Shown here one piece after another: positions 1 through 5,047 of a stretch of 5,047 nucleotides of DNA. Made by a program: the position numbers and the translations under genes. How positions within the stretch are numbered: position 1 is the stretch's first letter; each line of letters begins with the position of its first letter. The stretch covers positions 1 through 5,047 of the forward strand of contig OMXX01000181.1 in the NCBI GenBank assembly GCA_900315105.1, written 5' to 3'. Source of the stretch: an uncultured Prevotellaceae bacterium. GTDB lineage: Bacteria > Bacteroidota > Bacteroidia > Bacteroidales > Bacteroidaceae. The notes under the pieces are model-generated. The model searched no databases. It was not told where the DNA came from and worked only from the letters and a program-made list of their open reading frames with translations.

Positions 1-1
1 G

Positions 2-103
2 AGCTCTTTCAACCACATGATAGTCAACAATATACAACTGAATAAATTTTTCGCTAAGGCTCAACAAGCTACGCAAGTCGTCGAACTCACGTTAAATACA
101 TAA
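2..103 (+). CDS. Possible 3' end of a rightward gene, partial
   Basis: One frame is open from the left edge to a TAA at 101-103, giving 33 residues that end in TQVVELTLNT. It would be the C-terminus of a gene convergent with the acyl-CoA synthetase. I do not recognise a family. About half of this stretch is the inverted repeat also found at the right edge, where the same frame ends in QVVELTL followed by a stop. The reading frame may therefore belong to a repeat rather than to a true protein. The fragment is too short to choose between these. Confidence 0.25.
   Translation, partial: SSFNHMIVNNIQLNKFFAKAQQATQVVELTLNT
46..94 (+). repeat. Left copy of edge inverted repeat
   Basis: Positions 73-94 are a perfect 22-base reverse complement of 4922-4943. 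The similarity continues imperfectly outward to about position 46: TTCGCT, CTCA, CAAG and similar blocks match the right copy with a few substitutions and small indels. The two copies point towards each other. Each is followed, after 11 to 13 bases, by the hairpin terminator of the adjacent convergent gene. This looks like an interspersed intergenic repeat of the host genome, but its copy number cannot be judged here. Confidence 0.75.
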
Positions 104-154
104 CAAAAATCCCCTATTCAATCCAAACAAGGAACTGAATAGGGGATTGTTATG
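99..154 (-). terminator. Intrinsic terminator of the acyl-CoA synthetase gene
   Basis: Positions 108-120 and 136-148 form a perfect 13-bp stem with a run of four C:G pairs and a 15-base loop. Outside it, 99-105 can pair with 148-154 (CATAACA with TGTTATG), leaving a small A bulge. Read on the minus strand, the inner stem is followed directly by TTTTTGTT, the expected U-tract. The stem starts 56 bases beyond the synthetase stop. On the plus strand the flank is less T-rich, so any effect on rightward transcripts would be weaker. Confidence 0.85.
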
Positions 155-169
155 TTTATATACTATCAA

Positions 170-204
170 GAGTCCTCCCCCTCGGGGGAGTCAGAGGGGG
201 GCTC
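170..204. repeat. GC-rich REP-like palindromic element
   Basis: This near-palindrome contains C-runs and G-runs that can pair in two exclusive ways. CTCCCC at 175-180 pairs with GGGGAG at 185-190 around a CTCG loop, or CCCCCTC at 177-183 pairs with GAGGGGG at 194-200. The outer GAG and CTC also match. It starts on the base next to the synthetase stop codon (205-207) and lies upstream of that gene's terminator, so it is transcribed in the 3' untranslated region. Its composition contrasts with the AT-rich surroundings. It resembles the short REP-type repeats of bacterial genomes; a role in mRNA 3'-end stability is inference. Confidence 0.6.
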
Positions 205-1848
205 CTACTTCTTCAACTTAAACCTCTGTATCTTTCCGCTTATGGTCTTAGGAAGCTCATCAACGAATTCCACGACACGAGGGTATTTATAAGGAGCAGT
301 CTCATGCTTTACGTGATTCTGCAATTCCTTTGCCAAAGCATCGCCAGCCTTGTCCTTGTATTCATCGGCAAGAACGATGGTAGCCTTTACTATCTGACCG
401 CGAATATCATCAGGAACAGCGGTAATAGCACATTCTACAACAGCAGGATGAGTCATAAGCGCAGACTCTACCTCGAATGGTCCTACACGATAGCCTGATG
501 TCTTGATAACATCGTCCGAACGAGATACAAACCAAAGATATCCATCCTCATCACGATATACGATATCACCTGTATAATAGAGTCCGTTCTGGATTCTCTC
601 CTTAGTCATATCCTCATCACGATAGTAGCCCTTGAATAGTCCAAGAGGCTTGCCCTTATCCACACGTATCACAAGTTCTCCGTGCTCCATTGGTCCTACG
701 CTCTTCTGTTCGCCATCTACGATGTCAATATCATATTGCGGATTCCTAACGCCCATAGCTCCTGGCTTTGGCTTAACCCAAGGATAGGTACCTACAACGA
801 GCGTCGTCTCTGTCTGACCGTATGACTCATATATCATAATGCCTGTCTTTTTCTGCCATTCGTCGAACACGCTTGGATTGAGAGCCTCACCTGCCGTGGT
901 GCAGTATTCGAGGGATGAGAGGTCGTAAGCCGACAGATCCTCGCGAATAAGGAAACGATATATCGTAGGAGGTGCGCAGAACGAAGTGATATGGTAGTCC
1001 TGCATTATATGGAGGAGGTCAGCAGGTTTGAACTGACCTTCATAGTCATACACAAAGACTGTTGCTCCGGCTATCATCTGACCATAGAACTTACCCCATA
1101 CAGCCTTGCCCCATCCTGTGTCGGCAAGTGTGAAGTGAAGTGATCCCTCATGCACGTTATGCCAGTACTTGGCTGTGAGGATATGCGCAAGCGGATAAGA
1201 GTAGTCGTGCATCACCATCTTAGGCTCGCCCGTCGTTCCACTTGTGAAATAGAGAAGGAAGTCATCTGTCACCTTGTTTCTCTCAGGAGCCTCGAAAGGC
1301 TCTGCCTCCTGAAGTCCGCGCCAGAAGTCATACCAGCCGTTAGGAATAGTAGGACCTATTGAAATGCAATGGCGCAAGGTTGGGCAGTAGCGCTTTGCCT
1401 TCTGTACGTTACAAAGCACGTTCTGGTCTCCGCAAGCCACGATATAGCCGATACCAGCCATGTGGCAGCGGTAGATGATATCCTTATCGGTGAGCATGTG
1501 AGTTGCAGGAATAGCAACGGCACCGAGCTTGTGAAGGGCAACCATGGTGTACCACCACTCTATCCTTCGCTTCAGTATAAGCATCACCCTGTCACCTTTC
1601 TTAACACCCATTTCCTGAAGGAATGAAGCGCATCTGTCGCTTGTGTTCTTAAAAGCGCGATAAGTGATGTGTTTCTGCTCACCTTTATCGTTTACCCAGA
1701 TGATAGCCTCCTTGTCAGGCATCTGCTGGGCATACCGGTCGATTACATCATATCCGAAATTGAAATCCTCGGGTATATTGATTTTGAAATTTTGCAGGAA
1801 GTCCTCGTAAGATGAGAACTCCGTTTTTTTCATAAATTGTTCAAGCAT
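205..1848 (-). CDS. AMP-forming acyl-CoA synthetase, medium-chain (MACS/ACSM-like)
   Basis: This 547-residue cytoplasmic enzyme of the ANL adenylating superfamily should convert a carboxylic acid, ATP and CoA to acyl-CoA, AMP and pyrophosphate. The family signatures are all present: the phosphate-binding loop TSGTTGEPK (202-210), the YGQTE adenine/Mg motif (343-347), YTGD with the ribose-binding aspartate (425-428), the hinge region SRSDDVIKTSGYRVGPFEVE (442-461), and the C-terminal PKTISGK with the catalytic lysine K539. The block ADTGWGKAVWGK (242-253) and the overall length fit the medium-chain group, whose known substrates include short, branched and medium-chain acids; the actual substrate cannot be read from sequence. 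The start at 1848 is preferred because it follows an A-rich leader and a promoter about 30 bases upstream. Met6 at 1833 is an alternative. It is a single-gene unit, divergent from the receptor gene and closed by the hairpin at 99-154. No broken motif or frameshift is seen. Confidence 0.95.
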   Translation of the reverse strand: MLEQFMKKTEFSSYEDFLQNFKINIPEDFNFGYDVIDRYAQQMPDKEAIIWVNDKGEQKHITYRAFKNTSDRCASFLQEMGVKKGDRVMLILKRRIEWWYTMVALHKLGAVAIPATHMLTDKDIIYRCHMAGIGYIVACGDQNVLCNVQKAKRYCPTLRHCISIGPTIPNGWYDFWRGLQEAEPFEAPERNKVTDDFLLYFTSGTTGEPKMVMHDYSYPLAHILTAKYWHNVHEGSLHFTLADTGWGKAVWGKFYGQMIAGATVFVYDYEGQFKPADLLHIMQDYHITSFCAPPTIYRFLIREDLSAYDLSSLEYCTTAGEALNPSVFDEWQKKTGIMIYESYGQTETTLVVGTYPWVKPKPGAMGVRNPQYDIDIVDGEQKSVGPMEHGELVIRVDKGKPLGLFKGYYRDEDMTKERIQNGLYYTGDIVYRDEDGYLWFVSRSDDVIKTSGYRVGPFEVESALMTHPAVVECAITAVPDDIRGQIVKATIVLADEYKDKAGDALAKELQNHVKHETAPYKYPRVVEFVDELPKTISGKIQRFKLKK

Positions 1849-1878
1849 AACTTTTGTTTTGTTCTAGCAAATGCATGA

Positions 1879-1886
1879 CAAAAGTA
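1879..1886 (-). promoter_or_regulatory. Bacteroidetes -7 promoter box for the acyl-CoA synthetase
   Basis: On the minus strand this reads TACTTTTG, a perfect match to the Bacteroidetes sigma-ABfr -7 consensus TAnnTTTG. No good TTTG -33 element lies at the usual distance; the region near 1903-1910 is merely T-rich on that strand. Transcription should start near 1872, giving a leader of roughly 25 bases that is A-rich and lacks a Shine-Dalgarno sequence, as is usual in this phylum. Confidence 0.65.
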
Positions 1887-2280
1887 CGAAAATATTTATA
1901 ATAAAATAGCATTATTTTCTCTGAAATACCCATTTTTTAAAATAAATTATAGATTGCCACATACATTTTTGCGCACACCATTATTGTAATGTGCAATAGT
2001 TTTCTGTTCATTTGCGGTTTTCGGTTTTCCATCATTTAAGTAGCAAACTGCTTTTTGTCTGAATAAAAACATAAATGAAATGTAAGGGAAATGACTTAAA
2101 AATTTTCATTTTGTTCTATAGATGTTATTGGCGAAACCTTTCAATATCATCCCTCAAATTCACTTACAAACACAAAAAAATGCGTGTACCTATATATATC
2201 ATAAAAGGAAGAAAACGCATAAATAAACCGATAAAATCGATAACTTTTGCGAAAAAACGCCCAAAAATCGGTTATTTTGC
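1887..2280. other. AT-rich divergent intergenic region, no gene seen
   Basis: No convincing gene lies here. Minor structures are visible. GCACA (1973-1977) and TGTGC (1990-1994) are inverted around ATTA-TTG-TAAT (1980-1990). The 7-base unit CGGTTTT is repeated in tandem at 2015-2028. ATGCGT (2180-2185) and ACGCAT (2215-2220) are inverted. AACCGAT (2226-2232) and ATCGGTT (2267-2273) are inverted. An imperfect direct repeat of the type AATCG-N-TTTTGCG occurs at 2235-2251 and 2266-2281. Some may be protein-binding sites, but composition this AT-rich produces such matches by chance. A 69-codon frame starting at 2075 has no supporting signal. Confidence 0.4.
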
Positions 2281-2323
2281 GTGACTTTCACGTGACTGAA
2301 ACATATTGTCACATTATTGTCAC
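2281..2323. promoter_or_regulatory. Symmetric array of four GTCAC-type heptamers (putative operator)
   Basis: GTGAC occurs at 2281 and 2292 and its complement GTCAC at 2308 and 2319. The 11-base step is the same in both halves and the dyad axis lies exactly at 2302. On the plus strand the right half is TTGTCAC-ATTA-TTGTCAC (2306-2323). On the minus strand the left half reads CAGTCAC-GTGA-AAGTCAC. The 7-4-7 layout with GTCA cores resembles the Pho box (CTGTCAT repeats with a 4-base AT spacer) and, more broadly, the one-helical-turn direct repeats bound by OmpR/PhoB-type response regulators. The array ends 9 bases before the -33 element of the receptor promoter, so it is well placed for control of that gene. 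The identity of the regulator is inference. Confidence 0.55.
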
Positions 2324-2332
2324 ATTATTTTC

Positions 2333-2363
2333 TTGTATGTTTATGCTTTGTATCGTAACTTTG
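2333..2363 (+). promoter_or_regulatory. Bacteroidetes -33/-7 promoter for the TonB-dependent receptor
   Basis: TAACTTTG at 2356-2363 is a perfect match to the TAnnTTTG -7 consensus, and TTG at 2333-2335 lies 20 bases upstream, the normal -33 spacing. Transcription should start near 2369. The resulting leader of about 36 bases is very A-rich, with AAAAAGTAAAAAGTAAG but no Shine-Dalgarno sequence. This promoter lies inside the upstream extension of the open frame, which is the main reason for placing the start codon at 2406. Confidence 0.8.
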
Positions 2364-2405
2364 CACTCGCAAATTCAACAAAAAGTAAAAAGTAAGATAA
2401 ATACT

Positions 2406-4823
2406 ATGACAAAAAGAATTGTATTCTTGGTAATTGCGTTGGCAAGCCTCTGCTTGACATCCCACGCACAAATCACCCAGACCATTAGAGGCGTCGTAAC
2501 TGATGCCGTAACACGTGAACCTCTCCCATTCGCAACCGTTCAGGTCGATAACTCCAAAGATAAGGTATGCATCACCGATAGCGTCGGAAAATTTCAGATT
2601 ACAGGCATTACCGTAGGACGTCATACCGTGCGTTGTAACTATGTAGGTTTCCAAACCGTTGACCTCAGCGATGTGCTCGTTACTTCTGCTAAGGAAACCA
2701 ATATTGATATCCGACTTCAGGAAGATCAGACAACCCTTCAGGATGTTGTTGTTCGTCCTAACCTCGCAAAGGAGAACACCTTAAATAAAATGGTACTCAC
2801 AGGCGGACGTATGTTCAGCATCGAGGAGGCAAGTCGATATGCAGGCGGTTTCGATGACCCCGCACGTCTGGCAAGCTCTTTCTCTGGAGTTGCTACAAGT
2901 GGTGCCACAAACGGTATTTCTATCCACGGTAATGCCCCTCACCTACTCTCTTGGCGATTGGAGGACATCGAGATTCCTAACCCAAACCACTTCTCTGATA
3001 TCTCGGTACTCGGTGGCGGTATTTTCTCCTCACTCTCTGCTATGTGTATAGGAAACTCCGACTTCCTCACCTCTGCCTTCCCTGCAGAATACGGAAACGC
3101 TGTTTCTGGTGTGTTCGATATGAAGATGCGCAATGGTAACGACAATAAGTACGAGCATGCCTTCCAGATTGGTGTGGCTGGTATCGATGTGGCTTCTGAA
3201 GGTCCGTTGAACAGAAAGACGGGTGCTTCCTATCTCGTAAACTACAGATACTCAATGACTGGTCTTGCCAGCAGGATGAAGCTTATTGACATGCAGGGAC
3301 AGGTAATGGACTATCAGGACCTTAACTTCAAGTTCAACATCCCAACACGAAAGGCAGGCACATTCACCGTATGGGGAACAGGATTCTTCGACCACTTCCA
3401 TCGCGAGTCTTCTCCAAAGGACTGGGAATCAATGTTTGACGAGTGCTATGCGTTCAGCGACCAATGGATGGGTGCTATGGGCGTAGGACACGTTCTGCCT
3501 ATGAAGCACGGACAGTTGAAGAGCAGCATTGGTGTGACATACAACAAGGACGAGTTCACACAGGATGTATATAAAAACCTTCCAGACGACATCTATACAA
3601 GAGACAATACCGACGGACTGGAACGTGAACCTTTCTTCGCAGAGGCAAGAAGCTTTACCAACATCACAGCCCGTACCACCTATACCCACCGCCATTCCAA
3701 CCGCTGGCTGGCTCAGTATGGTGCCGTAGCTACAGCTATGCTCTTCGATATGAATATCAGGACAGCATACGTTCTCCACGACAAGCTTCATACTATATGT
3801 GATAACGACGGCAGCACAACGCTTTTCTCTGGCTTCACAGCACATTCGTTCACGCTCAACCCTAAGACTACCCTCAACGCAGGATTCAACGTACAGCACC
3901 TTCTTCTCAATGGTGCGACAACCTTCGAGCCTCGTGTGAGCATGTCACACAAGCTGAGCGATGACATAAGCCTCGCTTTAGCCTACGGACTTCACAGCCG
4001 TGCGGAGAAAACCGATATTTACTTCACACGCAATATCCCACAGCCTGATGAGAGTAACAACTGGAATCCTACGGTTGATCCAAACAGCGATGAACTTGTA
4101 AACAAGAAGCTCGGATTCACCAAGAGCCATCACCTCATGGCTACTTTTGGCTGGAAACTCTCTGACCATTGGAACCTCAAGGTAGAGCCTTTCTATCAGT
4201 ATCTGTTCAATGTTCCGGTAGAGAATGGCAAGCCTTTCTCTGTGCTCAACCGTCAGAGCTTCTATCTCGACAAGGCGTTGGTAAACAAGGGTAAGGGCCG
4301 CAACTACGGTGTTGATATCACTCTTGAGCGATATATGCACAACGGCTGGTACGGAATGGCTAACGGCTCATTCTTCAGCAGTAAGTATAAGGGCGGCGAT
4401 GGCAAATGGCGTCACACTCTCTTCGACCGCAACTATATCATCAACGTGCTTGGCGGTAAGGAATGGATGCTTGGACGCAACAACAACAACATGCTTAGCA
4501 TCAACGTAAAGGCAACGCTTCAGGGTGGTGACAGAGACACCCCTCTTGATAAGGAAAGTACTAAAAAGCACCCTAATTATGAAGTGCAATACTTTGAGGA
4601 CGAGTGTTTCTCTAAGCAGTATGACCCTATGCTGATTATCCACTATACCATCAGCTATCGCATCAACAAGAAGAAACTGTCACACGAGTTCAGCATCAAG
4701 CACATCAACTGCACAGGCACCAAGAGCCAGTATGGTTACACCTACGACTATCACAAAGATGAATTCAAGGAGTCAACCTTCACACTCTCTCTGCCTAATA
4801 TCAGCTACAAGATTGAGTTCTGA
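2406..4823 (+). CDS. TonB-dependent outer-membrane receptor with carboxypeptidase-regulatory-like domain
   Basis: This 805-residue protein is an energised outer-membrane transporter of unknown ligand. Residues 1-21 are a signal peptide with a hydrophobic core and likely cleavage after SHA (then QITQ). Residues about 25-105 form a CarboxypepD_reg-like beta-sandwich (RGVVTDAVTREPLPFATVQV, then YVGFQ). LQDVVV (111-116) matches the TonB-box position and pattern of this group. A plug-like domain follows at about 125-240 (ISIHGNAPHLLSWRLEDIEI, PAEYGNAVSGVFDMKMRNG). The rest is beta-barrel, ending in the aromatic IEF expected for assembly by BAM. The open frame extends upstream to 2247, but that part overlaps the promoter and the true signal peptide starts at the ATG at 2406. 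No SusD gene follows; the gene is closed by a terminator at 4880-4913, so it is an orphan receptor rather than a SusC. Seven cysteines remain in the mature protein. Similar proteins in Bacteroidetes are usually annotated only as TonB-dependent receptor. Confidence 0.92.
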   Translation: MTKRIVFLVIALASLCLTSHAQITQTIRGVVTDAVTREPLPFATVQVDNSKDKVCITDSVGKFQITGITVGRHTVRCNYVGFQTVDLSDVLVTSAKETNIDIRLQEDQTTLQDVVVRPNLAKENTLNKMVLTGGRMFSIEEASRYAGGFDDPARLASSFSGVATSGATNGISIHGNAPHLLSWRLEDIEIPNPNHFSDISVLGGGIFSSLSAMCIGNSDFLTSAFPAEYGNAVSGVFDMKMRNGNDNKYEHAFQIGVAGIDVASEGPLNRKTGASYLVNYRYSMTGLASRMKLIDMQGQVMDYQDLNFKFNIPTRKAGTFTVWGTGFFDHFHRESSPKDWESMFDECYAFSDQWMGAMGVGHVLPMKHGQLKSSIGVTYNKDEFTQDVYKNLPDDIYTRDNTDGLEREPFFAEARSFTNITARTTYTHRHSNRWLAQYGAVATAMLFDMNIRTAYVLHDKLHTICDNDGSTTLFSGFTAHSFTLNPKTTLNAGFNVQHLLLNGATTFEPRVSMSHKLSDDISLALAYGLHSRAEKTDIYFTRNIPQPDESNNWNPTVDPNSDELVNKKLGFTKSHHLMATFGWKLSDHWNLKVEPFYQYLFNVPVENGKPFSVLNRQSFYLDKALVNKGKGRNYGVDITLERYMHNGWYGMANGSFFSSKYKGGDGKWRHTLFDRNYIINVLGGKEWMLGRNNNNMLSINVKATLQGGDRDTPLDKESTKKHPNYEVQYFEDECFSKQYDPMLIIHYTISYRINKKKLSHEFSIKHINCTGTKSQYGYTYDYHKDEFKESTFTLSLPNISYKIEF

Positions 4824-4838
4824 TTTAGTGGAAAGAGT

Positions 4839-4864
4839 AAAGTGTAAAGTTGAAAGTGTAAAGT
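4839..4864. repeat. Short direct repeat AAAGTGTAAAGT
   Basis: The 12-mer AAAGTGTAAAGT occurs at 4839-4850 and again at 4853-4864, with degenerate relatives just outside (GAAAGAGTAAAG before, AAGTATAATG after). It fills the 3' untranslated region between the receptor stop and its terminator. Simple A-rich repeats of this kind can arise by slippage; no function is evident. Confidence 0.6.
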
Positions 4865-4879
4865 ATAATGTAGATTGCA

Positions 4880-4913
4880 AAGCCGCTTAAGGATTATCCT
4901 TAGGCGGCTTTTT
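4880..4913 (+). terminator. Intrinsic terminator of the receptor gene
   Basis: Positions 4880-4893 pair with 4897-4910 (AAGCCGC with GCGGCTT, then TTAAGGA with TCCTTAG) around a 3-base TTA loop. All pairs are Watson-Crick except one U:G wobble (4887 with 4903). On the plus strand the stem runs into TTTTT at 4909-4913. It begins 56 bases after the receptor stop. On the minus strand the stem ends in a shorter T-run, so it could also stop a convergent transcript from the right. Confidence 0.9.
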
Positions 4914-4918
4914 ACATA

Positions 4919-5035
4919 TTATAACGTGAGTTCGACGACTTGCTTCAACTTGATGAGCTTCAGCGAATAATTCAAGACTGCGAGGGCTGAACGTCGAAGA
5001 GGTCGGCGGCCGAAGGGAAAGCCAAAGCCCGACAC
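4919..5035 (-). CDS. Short leftward frame across the right repeat, doubtful gene
   Basis: A frame of 38 residues runs from a GTG at 5035 (just after an in-frame TAG at 5036-5038) to a TAA at 4919-4921. It contains GRRPLRRSALAVLNYSLK and ends in LKQVVELTL. The second half is the same sequence, in the same frame, as the end of the left-edge frame. No promoter or leader of the type seen for the two main genes is visible. I do not recognise a protein family. From memory, arginine-rich peptides of this kind recur as small hypothetical proteins in Prevotella genomes, which suggests a repeated DNA element annotated as coding; this was not checked. Confidence 0.25.
   Translation of the reverse strand: MSGFGFPFGRRPLRRSALAVLNYSLKLIKLKQVVELTL
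4922..4971 (-). repeat. Right copy of edge inverted repeat
   Basis: Positions 4922-4943 are the exact reverse complement of 73-94, and imperfect similarity continues to about 4971. The copy is oriented leftward, facing the left copy, and ends 11 bases from the receptor terminator. The sequence beyond it is clearly more GC-rich than the rest of the window, which may be the remainder of a longer repeat element that is diverged or absent at the left edge. Confidence 0.75.
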
Positions 5036-5047
5036 CTAATAGGGCAG

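Noticed and set aside
2075..2284. 69-codon rightward frame in the intergenic region
   Set aside because: It is a lysine-rich peptide as expected from translating A-rich DNA. No promoter of the TAnnTTTG type precedes it, no family is recognisable, and its end runs into the operator region.
2289..2294. CACGTG palindrome as an independent operator
   Set aside because: It arises where one heptamer meets its 4-base spacer, so it is explained by the larger array.
2247..2405. 53-residue N-terminal extension of the receptor frame, starting from TTG
   Set aside because: It overlaps the heptamer array and a good -33/-7 promoter, so it would not be transcribed. A typical signal peptide starts exactly at the ATG at 2406.
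2325..2654. 109-codon leftward frame opposite the receptor start
   Set aside because: It is antisense to the signal peptide and regulatory-like domain of the receptor, crosses its promoter, and has no recognisable motif.
3429..3899. 156-codon leftward frame inside the receptor gene
   Set aside because: It lies entirely within a well-supported coding sequence on the opposite strand, is cysteine- and valine-rich in a way typical of antisense frames, and shows no signal peptide, domain or promoter.
2406..4823. SusC of a SusCD polysaccharide utilisation locus
   Set aside because: No SusD-like gene follows, a strong terminator closes the transcript, and the 805-residue length is shorter than usual for SusC proteins.
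1..5047. CRISPR array, tRNA, rRNA, riboswitch or transposase
   Set aside because: No regularly spaced repeats, no cloverleaf or ribosomal sequence, no recognisable riboswitch core and no transposase motif were seen on either strand.

Overview
The window looks like a chromosomal segment of a gut or oral Bacteroidales bacterium, most likely Prevotella-like. Three things point there. Both promoters carry the Bacteroidetes -7 box TAnnTTTG. Gene starts have A-rich leaders with no Shine-Dalgarno sequence. One gene encodes an outer-membrane receptor with the N-terminal carboxypeptidase-regulatory-like domain typical of that phylum. The genus is inferred from style and was not checked by a search.

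Layout, left to right. Positions 1-204 hold the possible 3' end of a rightward reading frame, one copy of an inverted repeat (46-94), a strong leftward terminator (99-154) and a GC-rich REP-like palindrome (170-204) that begins at the stop codon of the next gene. Positions 205-1848 (minus strand) encode a complete AMP-forming acyl-CoA synthetase of the medium-chain (MACS/ACSM-like) type, with its own promoter at 1879-1886. Positions 1849-2405 are an AT-rich intergenic region between two divergent genes. Its right part holds a symmetric array of four GTCAC-type heptamers (2281-2323) just upstream of a good rightward promoter (2333-2363). Positions 2406-4823 (plus strand) encode a complete 805-residue TonB-dependent outer-membrane receptor. 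Its stop is followed by a short A-rich repeat, an intrinsic terminator (4880-4913) and the second, oppositely oriented copy of the edge repeat (4922-4971), inside a GC-rich stretch that runs off the window.

The two genes are divergently transcribed from separate promoters and each is closed by its own terminator, so they are two monocistronic units. The synthetase would activate a short- or medium-chain carboxylic acid to its CoA thioester in the cytoplasm. The receptor would import an unknown ligand across the outer membrane. No SusD partner lies next to it, so it is not a classical SusCD glycan locus. Nothing in the sequence directly links the two functions.

I see no defence system, CRISPR array, transposase or RNA gene. 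The points most worth a second look are the four-heptamer operator-like array upstream of the receptor, whose 7-4-7 geometry resembles a Pho box, and the inverted repeat pair at the window edges, which encodes the same C-terminal peptide in front of a stop codon in both copies.
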